Below, in pieces: positions 1 to 6,320 of a DNA stretch of 7,007 nt. Numbering within the stretch: position 1 is the stretch's first letter; each line of letters opens with the position of its first letter. The stretch lies in assembly GCA_023250175.1 (NCBI GenBank), contig JAHFBD010000122.1, positions 1-7,007 of the forward strand, written 5' to 3'. Source of the stretch: Candidatus Melainabacteria bacterium. GTDB lineage: Bacteria > Cyanobacteriota > Vampirovibrionia > 2-02-FULL-35-15. The notes under the pieces were generated by a model that saw only the letters and a program-made list of their open reading frames with translations, was not told where the DNA came from and did not search any database. A program made the position numbers and the translations under genes.

Positions 1-1
1 A

Positions 2-223
2 ATTTATATCTTTGAAGATTTTGTGAAAGATTATTTACCAGAAAAGGGTGACCATGAAACCACTACATTTCCAGAATTAGCTAAAAAGAAAATGTTGCAT
101 GGTTATAAATGTGTGGATTATTGGAAAGGGATTGATACAGTAAAAGATTTAAATGAAATTACTTCAGATAGAAAAAACTTATCTTTATTAAGGCGTGCAA
201 CGGGTGGATTGGATCTTGGGTAG
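2..223 (+). CDS. Sugar-1-phosphate nucleotidyltransferase, C-terminal fragment (5' end outside window)
   Basis: The reading frame is open from the left edge to a TAG stop, giving 73 visible residues of a gene that starts upstream. A GTG at 23 is in frame, but the homologous residues run on before it (IYIFEDF at the edge), so it is not the real start. The pattern 'IYIF... DHETTTFPELAKKKML... YKCVDYWKGIDTVKDLNE' is what the end of NTP_transferase (RfbA/GCD1-like) enzymes looks like: the last strand of the nucleotidyl-transfer domain, then the tryptophan-containing turn and the 'IDTVKDL' helix. Members make NDP-sugars from a sugar-1-phosphate and an NTP at the start of polysaccharide pathways. 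The G-x-G-x-R nucleotide-binding motif is outside the window, so the base (GTP, CTP, dTTP or UTP) and sugar cannot be read. The Gmd-like gene 48 nt downstream makes a guanylyltransferase (mannose- or heptose-1-phosphate) the best guess. No symbol is assigned. Confidence 0.75.
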   Translation: MYIFEDFVKDYLPEKGDHETTTFPELAKKKMLHGYKCVDYWKGIDTVKDLNEITSDRKNLSLLRRATGGLDLG

Positions 224-271
224 TATGCTAGAAGTATTAGTCTTTGTAATGAGTTAGAATTAAAGCATATA
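224..271 (+). other. 48-nt spacer between nucleotidyltransferase and dehydratase genes
   Basis: This spacer holds no inverted repeat with a T run that would act as a terminator, and no clear Shine-Dalgarno before the ATG at 272 (the nearest bases read AATTAAAGCATAT). Several stop codons in all three forward frames exclude extension of either neighbour. Its shortness suggests the two genes are transcribed together. Confidence 0.6.
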
Positions 272-1261
272 ATGAAAAGGGCATTAATAACTGGAATTAC
301 TGGGCAAGATGGTTCTTATCTGGCTGAATTATTGCTAGAAAAAGGATATGAAGTACATGGTATTGTAAGGCGGATTGCAATAGAAGACCCAGAGCATCGA
401 TTAGGGCGTATAAAACATTTAATAGATAAAATTGTTTTGCATCCAGCATCCTTAGAAAGTTTTCCGAGTATTTGTAAAGTTGTTAGTTCTGTAACCCCGG
501 ATGAGTGTTATCATCTGGCAGCACAGAGTTTTGTGAGTTATTCTTTTGAAGATGAATTCTCTACAATAAATACTAATATTAACGGTACACACTATATGCT
601 GGCAGCAGTTAAGGATATAGTGCCACAGTGTAAGTTTTATTTTGCAGCTTCTAGTGAAATGTTTGGTAATGTAAAACAATCTCCTCAGGATGAAAACACT
701 CCTTTTTATCCAAGATCACCATATGGGATTTCAAAAGTGGCAGGATATGATTTAACAAGAAACTATAGAGAATCCTATAATATGTTTGCACTAAGTGGTA
801 TTTTATTTAATCATGAGTCACCACGGAGAGGGTATGAATTTGTCACACGAAAGATTACAAGTGCTGTTGCAAAAATTAAGCTTGGTGTAATAAAAGAATT
901 AAGACTCGGAAACCTAGATGCCAAGAGAGACTGGGGTTATGCAGAAGACTATGTGAAGGCTATGTGGCTTATGCTACAGCAGGATAAGCCAGAAGATTAC
1001 GTAATTGCTACAGGAACCTCTCACTCTGTCCAAAAAGTTGTTGAGGTTTCTTTTGATTATGTGGGTCTTGATTGGAAAAAATATTTAGTTGTTGATAAAA
1101 CATTATATAGACCAGCAGAAGTCTATGAATTAAAAGGAGACTTTTCTAAAGCAAAAAGAGGACTAGGCTGGGAACCGACAGTATCATTTGAAAAATTAAT
1201 TCAACTAATGGTAGATACTGATATTGCAGCTTTAAAAAAGCAAGCAATTGCTTTTACATAG
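272..1261 (+). CDS. gmd: GDP-mannose 4,6-dehydratase family protein (short Gmd/DmhA-like type)
   Basis: This 329-residue extended short-chain dehydrogenase/reductase converts GDP-mannose to GDP-4-keto-6-deoxymannose in the cytoplasm in known family members. Visible features are the NAD(P)-binding glycine motif TGITGQDGSY at 7-16; VRR at 32-34 for cofactor phosphate; AASSEMFG at 125-132 with Ser127 (Thr in E. coli Gmd) and Glu129; YPRSPYGISK with the catalytic pair Tyr151 and Lys155; the family signature GILFNHESPRRG at 176-187; RDWGYAEDYV at 219-228; and YRPAEV at 279-284. It is about 40 residues shorter than E. coli Gmd (373 aa), lacking an insert before YRPAEV, as in the short subclass. The usual 'GDL' cofactor-contact motif reads 'ASL' (59-61). 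The ATG start places the glycine motif correctly; no Shine-Dalgarno is evident. The final product is uncertain, because related enzymes act on GDP-D-glycero-D-manno-heptose (DmhA). No 4-ketoreductase, epimerase or aminotransferase is visible nearby. Confidence 0.93.
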   Translation: MKRALITGITGQDGSYLAELLLEKGYEVHGIVRRIAIEDPEHRLGRIKHLIDKIVLHPASLESFPSICKVVSSVTPDECYHLAAQSFVSYSFEDEFSTINTNINGTHYMLAAVKDIVPQCKFYFAASSEMFGNVKQSPQDENTPFYPRSPYGISKVAGYDLTRNYRESYNMFALSGILFNHESPRRGYEFVTRKITSAVAKIKLGVIKELRLGNLDAKRDWGYAEDYVKAMWLMLQQDKPEDYVIATGTSHSVQKVVEVSFDYVGLDWKKYLVVDKTLYRPAEVYELKGDFSKAKRGLGWEPTVSFEKLIQLMVDTDIAALKKQAIAFT

Positions 1262-1265
1262 AAAT

Positions 1266-2402
1266 ATGCATATCCTTGTTTTACTTACAGATCTTTTTGA
1301 TGCTATTGGAGGGATTCAAACATTTAATAGATGTTTAGTTAAAGCATTAGATGAGCTGGCAGAAAAAAATAATTGGAAAATTACAATTCTTGTTTTGAAT
1401 GATGATAAATCAGTTGTTGTAGATAAACCTTACATAAGAGAACAGTGGAGCACTTACAGAGGGTTTGCAAATAATCGCCTACAGTTTGTGTATGCAGCTT
1501 CAAAAGTGGCTTTAGACGTTGATATTATTTTTTTTGGACATGTCAATTTTATTCCTTTAGCTGTGTTCTTTAGATTGATTAATTTTAAAGCAAATATAAT
1601 ATTAATGCTTCATGATGTGGAGATTGAGAAAAGATTTTCTTTGCTAAAGCAGATCGGATTAAAGCGAGTGAATAAATTTCTTTCAAATAGTACTATTACT
1701 CGTGACAGAGCAATATGTCTGGAAAAGTTAAATAGAGAAAAATTTTATGTTTTTCCTTGTACTCTTGAAATTCAAAATGATACAGCTTGTTACTATAAAT
1801 CAAGAGAAGAATTATTTCCCTCATTCTCTTCTGAGCTAATATTGCTTACCGTTTCTAGGCTTGAAAAAGTAAGTCAGTTTAAGAATATAGATATGGTTAT
1901 AAGATCTATCCCTCATATATTAAAAGAAGTACCGAATGTATTTTATGTCATTGTTGGAGATGGTACAGATCGTTTTAGATTAGAACAAGTTGCTAAAGAT
2001 GCAGGTGTGGCTGATAGAGTTATATTTGCTGGTAAGATATCAGATGAAATACTCCCATCGTATTATAAAGCATGTGATGTGTTTGTTCTTCCTAGTACAA
2101 ATGAAGGTTTTGGTATTGTGTTTTTAGAAGCAATGAATTATGCAAAACCTTGTGTGGGTGTAAAAGCTGGTGGTGTTCAGGATATAATCTGTCATAAGGA
2201 AACTGGTTTTCTTTCAGAACCAGATGATCTAAAAAATCTTGTGCAATATTTAGTTCTGCTTCTTAAAAATAAAGATGTGCGAGATTCTTTTGGGGCTGGT
2301 GGAAGAGAAAGATTAAAGAAAGAGTTTTCATTTGAGATATTTAGAAGTCGGTTAGAAAAAATATTAGCTAATAGTATTGGAAAATCTCAGAAAATCATAT
2401 AA
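1266..2402 (+). CDS. Glycosyltransferase family 4 (GT-B fold), canonical EX7E
   Basis: This is a 378-residue retaining GT-B glycosyltransferase of the GT4 type, expected at the cytoplasmic face of the membrane adding a sugar from a nucleotide-sugar to a lipid-linked acceptor. The N-terminal acceptor domain has the glycine loop DAIGGIQTFNR (12-22). The C-terminal donor domain (about 190-378) begins LTVSRLEK with Arg198 and Lys201, continues with FYVIVGDGTDRFRLE (226-240), the strand DVFVLPS (271-277), and the donor-binding EX7E motif Glu280 to Glu288 (NEGFGIVFLEAM), followed by GGVQDII and KETGFL. The start is the ATG at 1266, four bases after the dehydratase stop. A TTG at 1248 is in frame but would overlap the dehydratase and add six residues ahead of the normal MHILVLLTD first strand. 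The spacing implies co-transcription with the dehydratase. Sugar donor and linkage cannot be predicted. There is a T8 run at 1528-1535 in the N-terminal half, but the frame is intact. Confidence 0.92.
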   Translation: MHILVLLTDLFDAIGGIQTFNRCLVKALDELAEKNNWKITILVLNDDKSVVVDKPYIREQWSTYRGFANNRLQFVYAASKVALDVDIIFFGHVNFIPLAVFFRLINFKANIILMLHDVEIEKRFSLLKQIGLKRVNKFLSNSTITRDRAICLEKLNREKFYVFPCTLEIQNDTACYYKSREELFPSFSSELILLTVSRLEKVSQFKNIDMVIRSIPHILKEVPNVFYVIVGDGTDRFRLEQVAKDAGVADRVIFAGKISDEILPSYYKACDVFVLPSTNEGFGIVFLEAMNYAKPCVGVKAGGVQDIICHKETGFLSEPDDLKNLVQYLVLLLKNKDVRDSFGAGGRERLKKEFSFEIFRSRLEKILANSIGKSQKII

Positions 2403-2450
2403 GTTAATTTAGTGTGGAAAACAATGTTTGATAAAAAAGAAAATAAAGCT

Positions 2451-3620
2451 ATGAAACTACTTGTTATTTCATCTGATTACCCAGATATCATAGGAGGAGT
2501 TTCAGGTTATACATATAATCTGTGCAAAGCTTTTGTTGATGAAGGCATAGAAGTCTATGTCTTGACTGCAAATGATCCAAGGATTAAATCAGATAATAAC
2601 CCTAAAGTCCTACCTATAATAAAAAAATGGAGTTTCTTTGAGTTGCCAAAAATAATAAATACTATAAATGATATAAATCCAGATTTTATAAGCTTGCAAT
2701 ATGTTCCTTATATGTACAACTATTATGGGATGCCTATGTGGGTTGTTATTTTTGCTTTGTGGTTGCGTTTCAAAGGTTTTAAATTAATTACTACTTTTCA
2801 TGAAATTTGTATAGTATTTGACTTAAATCCAAAATATTGGATTGTTGCAATAATTCAGCGATTAATTGCTTATTTGCTTTCATTTGCATCAAATAAAATT
2901 ATAGTTTCAATTGAATATTCGAGAAAAATTCTTTATCCTTTCAAAAACAAAATAGTGCAAATTCCGATAGGAAGTAATATTCTTCCTTTAGATGTGCCTG
3001 AAGATCAAAAAAATGTTTTAAGAAAAAAAATAGCTCCAAATAATGAAATTATTATTTCTACTTTTGGCAAAATCGGACATTATCGAAGAGATGATATTTT
3101 GCTGGAAGCTATTAAGAAAGTAAAAGAATCAAAAGGAGGAGTTTTGATAAAGCTCTTATTCTTGGGAGAAAGTTCCAAGGTTTTGAAAGAAAATTTATCA
3201 AGAGAAATAAATCAACTTAATTTGCAATCTACTGTTTCTTTCTTAGGTTATTTAGATGTAAAAGAATTATATAAATATTTATTGATATCAAACATCTTTG
3301 TATTATTAAATGTTGATATAAGGGGTGGAATAACCGTAAAAAGTACTTCTGTTGCAGCTGCATACGCTGCTGGGTTACCAGTAATTGGTTGTAAAGGGCT
3401 TATAACAGATAACTTCTTTAGAGATGGTGAAAATGTCCTTTTTGTGAAATCTCTTACTGTTGATGCAGTTGCAGATTCTATAATGAAACTGGTTAATGAT
3501 ACTAACTTTAGAAATAATCTTGCAAACCAAGCTTTTGAGTCTTATAAAAAAGAATTAGCTTGGGATATTATAAGTAATAAATATAAGGATATTTTTATAG
3601 AGCTTTCTTCTCAATATTAG
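2451..3620 (+). CDS. Divergent GT4-like glycosyltransferase lacking the EX7E motif
   Basis: This 389-residue protein has the layout of a GT-B glycosyltransferase: a first strand MKLLVISSDYP, a glycine loop IIGGVSGYTYNLCKAF (13-28), STFGKIGHYRRDD (203-215) opening the donor domain, LLFLGE (235-240), VSFLGYLDVKELYKYL (262-277), and SNIFVLLNVDIRGG (280-293). Where GT4 enzymes carry E-x7-E before the GxPV turn, this one reads GGITVKSTSVAAAYAAGLPVIG (292-313). Counting back from Pro310, the two Glu positions are Thr295 and Ala303. The 'RGG-x-x-x-KS' pattern resembles a GT4 subgroup that uses a different donor-binding sequence, so it may still be active (inference). The start is set at the ATG at 2451, where homology to the first strand begins. 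In-frame GTG 2412 and ATG 2424 would add 13 or 9 hydrophilic residues of no recognisable function and cannot be excluded. The gap to the previous gene is 48 nt with this choice. Donor sugar unknown. Confidence 0.85.
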   Translation: MKLLVISSDYPDIIGGVSGYTYNLCKAFVDEGIEVYVLTANDPRIKSDNNPKVLPIIKKWSFFELPKIINTINDINPDFISLQYVPYMYNYYGMPMWVVIFALWLRFKGFKLITTFHEICIVFDLNPKYWIVAIIQRLIAYLLSFASNKIIVSIEYSRKILYPFKNKIVQIPIGSNILPLDVPEDQKNVLRKKIAPNNEIIISTFGKIGHYRRDDILLEAIKKVKESKGGVLIKLLFLGESSKVLKENLSREINQLNLQSTVSFLGYLDVKELYKYLLISNIFVLLNVDIRGGITVKSTSVAAAYAAGLPVIGCKGLITDNFFRDGENVLFVKSLTVDAVADSIMKLVNDTNFRNNLANQAFESYKKELAWDIISNKYKDIFIELSSQY

Positions 3621-3640
3621 TTATATAATAAAACTAAGAG

Positions 3641-5086
3641 ATGAATAAGTCTGTTACTCTTAAAAAAAGTTTATTTATTATTGTTATTATTGCTCTTATT
3701 GTACTATCAAGTTTACTTAGTATTAATTTAAAGTCAAAAATATATTTTGGGATAATTAGTTTTATCTTAATAATTGTATCCTCTTATCTTTTTTGGAAAC
3801 AAGCAGTTGTTGCTCTTATATTATGGGTTATATTTGCTGGTGTGGTAAGAAAATGGATACTACCACAATTTTCCGATTTAATTTTTTTCTTTAATCACAT
3901 TATATTAACAGGGATTTATTGTAGGTATTTAAGTGAATCTATAATTAAACGACACCCAGTATTCTCCAGACATCCGATAAATATTTTTCTTTTGGTCTTT
4001 GTGGTATGGGGAGGATTTTGTGCATTGAACCCAGAGGTTCCTAGTGCATTAGTTGGTATCTTAGGACTTATTATTTATTTTTATTATATACCAGTAATAT
4101 ATCTTTTCCCTTATTTGTTCAAGACAAAAGCAGAAATGTTTAAATGGTTAAAAATATTTGTTATTGTTTCTACCCCACTTTTAATTCTTGGCGTAATTCA
4201 ATTTTTGTTACCATATGATCATATTCTTAATCAGTATGTTCAGGGGGATGTTGAAGATATTGCTTTTGTAGGTAAGTTTGTTCGAATAACTTCTACATTT
4301 TCATATATTACTGGTTATACAACATACTTGAATATTTTAATATTAATTTTAGTCTATTTATTAAGTCTTGGTAATCTTTCTAAGAAATTGTCCAGATGTT
4401 TTTATATCCTTTTTGCTCTAGCTATAGTAAATCTTTTTATGACGGGATCAAGAGGTCCTTTTTTTGTTACTGTTTTTTCGATTATTATTTATTTGGTGAT
4501 TATAGGAGTAGTAAATACTTCTCAGTTTAAATTAATTTTACCTAGGCTAGTAGCAGTTCTTATAGTAAGTGGTGTTATTATGCTAACTCCATTTGGACAA
4601 GATGCAACTTCTGCTTTTGTTAGCAGGACTACAAGTAATGAAGATATAATACCAAGACTTGTTGATACTTTTACTACACCGTTTAGATTTGCTAAGGATG
4701 TAGGGTTATATGGTTATGGGCTTGGAACTACATATCAGGGAGCTATAGCTTTAGTAGGATACTCTACTAGACGATTTTTCGGGGCAATGGAATTTGAAGA
4801 AGAGCCTGAAAGAATTGTTCTTGAGATGGGAGTTGTTGGTTTTATAATTGTTTATTTCCTTAGATTGCTTCTAATAACTTGGTTTTTTAATTTATCGTTT
4901 AAACTAAAAGATCCTGAACTAAGATCTTTAGCTTTAATAATCCTTCTTTTTCAATTGCAGTTTTTAATAGGTTTAAATGCTTTAGTTTTTAACCATACAA
5001 GCCATATTTTTTATTGGTTTTTAATTGGTTTTTTATTTCTTCTGCCTAAGCTTGATACGAAAGATATAAATGATGCAAAAACCTAA
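3641..5086 (+). CDS. O-antigen ligase/polymerase-like multi-pass membrane protein (Wzy/WaaL type)
   Basis: This 481-residue integral membrane protein has about 12 to 14 predicted hydrophobic segments, roughly at 11-29, 33-51, 54-69, 78-95, 113-128, 137-160, 169-190, 226-244, 252-267, 272-291, 300-316, 396-415, 426-446 and 450-468. A long loop of about 80 residues at 317-395 is probably extracytoplasmic. Before it lies FMTGSRGPFF (266-275); within it are YGYGLGTTYQG (357-367) and the acidic EFEEEPERIVLEMG (384-397). A GSRG segment, then a loop with GxGT and a Glu-rich end before a helix, is the layout of the Wzy_C/O-antigen ligase family, which transfers lipid-linked glycan onto another glycan or lipid A using a conserved loop arginine. 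RKWILPQ at 70-76 is also seen in some putative ligases. Sequence cannot separate polymerase from ligase; its place among glycosyltransferase genes favours a Wzy-type polymerase. The gene is the most AT-rich in the window. ATG start; AAGAG abuts it too closely for a good ribosome binding site. Confidence 0.85.
   Translation: MNKSVTLKKSLFIIVIIALIVLSSLLSINLKSKIYFGIISFILIIVSSYLFWKQAVVALILWVIFAGVVRKWILPQFSDLIFFFNHIILTGIYCRYLSESIIKRHPVFSRHPINIFLLVFVVWGGFCALNPEVPSALVGILGLIIYFYYIPVIYLFPYLFKTKAEMFKWLKIFVIVSTPLLILGVIQFLLPYDHILNQYVQGDVEDIAFVGKFVRITSTFSYITGYTTYLNILILILVYLLSLGNLSKKLSRCFYILFALAIVNLFMTGSRGPFFVTVFSIIIYLVIIGVVNTSQFKLILPRLVAVLIVSGVIMLTPFGQDATSAFVSRTTSNEDIIPRLVDTFTTPFRFAKDVGLYGYGLGTTYQGAIALVGYSTRRFFGAMEFEEEPERIVLEMGVVGFIIVYFLRLLLITWFFNLSFKLKDPELRSLALIILLFQLQFLIGLNALVFNHTSHIFYWFLIGFLFLLPKLDTKDINDAKT
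5070..5086 (+). other. Gene overlap: membrane polymerase 3' end and glycosyltransferase 5' end
   Basis: The last 17 bases of the Wzy-like gene also encode the start of the next glycosyltransferase in a different frame (tandem ATGATG at 5070-5075). Such overlap usually means translational coupling and a long-standing gene order, and it places the two products in the same operon. Confidence 0.85.
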
Positions 5087-6320
5087 CGTTATTGTTGCAC
5101 ATTCTGGGGTTCAACACTCACCTCAAGCTGCCTTGGCATTTCAAGAATATGGAATGCTTTATAGATATTTTACTTCTATATGGTACAAGCCAAATCATTT
5201 TCCTTATATTCTTATAAATCAATTGCCAGGAAAATTGAGAAATCTTCTTTTAAGAGAACTAAAAAAGAAATATAATAAAGAAGTTAATCCAGAACTTGTA
5301 AGCCAATACCCATATTATGAATTAATTAGTTTTGTGTTGCGAAGGGTTTATAAAAATCCTTTTTTGAATCAATATATTACGCATTGGGTTAATAGAAATT
5401 TCGATAAGTGGATTACAAAGAAAATACAAAAAATGGATCTTGATGTTTTTATTGGCTATGAAATGGCATGCTTGGAGAGCTTTAAGATGTGTAAATTAAA
5501 AGGAGTGAAATGTATCTTAGACTTAGCAGCACCACACTGGACATTACAAAAAAAACTTTATGAAATAGAAGAAGGCAAAAACAACCCCATTATTTCTATA
5601 AGTAAGTCTTTGCTTAAAGAAGTTAATTCGATAAAAACGGCAGAGCTTAATCTTGCAGATTTAATTCTAACTCCTTCTCAATATGCAAGAGATTCTCTGG
5701 TAGAAGCAAATATAGATGAAAATAAAATCAGGCTTATACCTTATGGAATTAATATTGAAAAATTTACATTAAAGCCAATATATAAAAAGGAGAAAAATTT
5801 AAATTTGTTGTATGTTGGTCCTATAAATCCGGCAAAAGGTCTTAAATATCTTCTTGAAGCTTTCAGTCAACTTAGTTTAGGAGATTCTGAGTTAATTATT
5901 ATTGGTACTCCATTAGGGGCTGAACAAATTATGAAAGATTACAAAGATTGTTTTAAGCATGTTTCTTATACCCATCATGATGAACTTACTGCTTATTACC
6001 AGAATGCAGATGTTTTTGTCTTTCCATCTATTGTTGATAGCTTTGCAATGGTTGTTCTAGAGGCTATGGCTTGTGGAACACCGGTAATTATTTCAGAAAA
6101 TACAGGAGCAAAAGATGCTGCTAGAAATGGAATAGATGGCTTTATTGTTCCAGTTGGAGATGTTAATGCAATTAAAGAAAAGATTTTATATTTTTATAAT
6201 AATAGAAATAAGATAGAAGAAATGGGAAGGAATGCAAGAACTCAGGCAGAGAAGTATACTTGGGAAAAGTATAGAAAAAGTATTAGAGATGTTGTTCTGG
6301 AAATGTTTGGTAGACAATGA
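5070..6320 (+). CDS. Glycosyltransferase family 4 with Asp-x7-Glu donor motif
   Basis: This is a 416-residue GT-B glycosyltransferase. It opens with NVIVAHSGVQHSPQAALAF (6-24) and a YFTS strand, typical of a GT4 subgroup whose glycine loop is replaced by an 'H-S-G-x-Q-H' segment. The middle has DVFIGYEM (125-132) and ADLILTPSQYARDSL (196-210), then RLIPYGINIEKF (221-232), the usual domain linker. The donor domain starts LLYVGPINPAKGLKYLLEAF (246-265); the usual Arg of 'VGRL' is Pro251, while Lys256 of KG is kept. The EX7E motif reads DSFAMVVLEAMACGTPVI (323-340), with Asp323 replacing the first Glu and Glu331 retained. IDGFIVPVGD (355-364) closes the site. Two adjacent ATGs, 5070 and 5073, can start it; both overlap the end of the membrane-protein gene (17 or 14 nt), suggesting translational coupling. 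It likely adds one sugar to the repeat unit; donor and linkage are unknown. Confidence 0.9.
   Translation: MMQKPNVIVAHSGVQHSPQAALAFQEYGMLYRYFTSIWYKPNHFPYILINQLPGKLRNLLLRELKKKYNKEVNPELVSQYPYYELISFVLRRVYKNPFLNQYITHWVNRNFDKWITKKIQKMDLDVFIGYEMACLESFKMCKLKGVKCILDLAAPHWTLQKKLYEIEEGKNNPIISISKSLLKEVNSIKTAELNLADLILTPSQYARDSLVEANIDENKIRLIPYGINIEKFTLKPIYKKEKNLNLLYVGPINPAKGLKYLLEAFSQLSLGDSELIIIGTPLGAEQIMKDYKDCFKHVSYTHHDELTAYYQNADVFVFPSIVDSFAMVVLEAMACGTPVIISENTGAKDAARNGIDGFIVPVGDVNAIKEKILYFYNNRNKIEEMGRNARTQAEKYTWEKYRKSIRDVVLEMFGRQ
6317..6320 (+). other. ATGA start/stop overlap between two glycosyltransferase genes
   Basis: The ATG of the last glycosyltransferase shares four bases with the TGA stop of the preceding one. 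This is a typical termination-reinitiation junction and fits the absence of a separate ribosome binding site (the preceding bases TTGGTAGACA contain no AGGAG-like core). Confidence 0.88.

Noticed and set aside
23..223. Small standalone gene starting at GTG 23
   Set aside because: The frame is open to the left edge and the residues before GTG 23 continue the nucleotidyltransferase fold, so this is the tail of a longer gene rather than a small protein.
268..273. TATAAT resembling a -10 promoter element
   Set aside because: It overlaps the dehydratase ATG, so transcription would begin inside the gene, and no TTGACA-like -35 is at the right distance. Such hexamers are common by chance in DNA this AT-rich.
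452..679. Open reading frame of 75 codons on the minus strand
   Set aside because: It lies wholly inside the strongly conserved dehydratase gene, has no recognisable domain and no supporting start context; it is an antisense shadow.
1248..1265. Upstream TTG start for the first glycosyltransferase
   Set aside because: It would overlap the dehydratase end and add six residues before the normal first strand; the ATG at 1266 fits the family better.
1528..1535. T8 homopolymer in the first glycosyltransferase (also A8 at 3023-3030 and T7 at 4459-4465), considered as phase-variation tracts
   Set aside because: All frames are intact. Runs of 7 to 8 A or T are expected by chance at this base composition, and they encode ordinary Ile-Phe or Lys-rich segments. 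Nothing marks them as switches.
3624..3629. TATAAT in the 20-nt gap before the membrane-protein gene
   Set aside because: No -35 match is found about 17 bases upstream (AGCTTT there), and the gap is too short for a convincing internal promoter; chance occurrence is likely.
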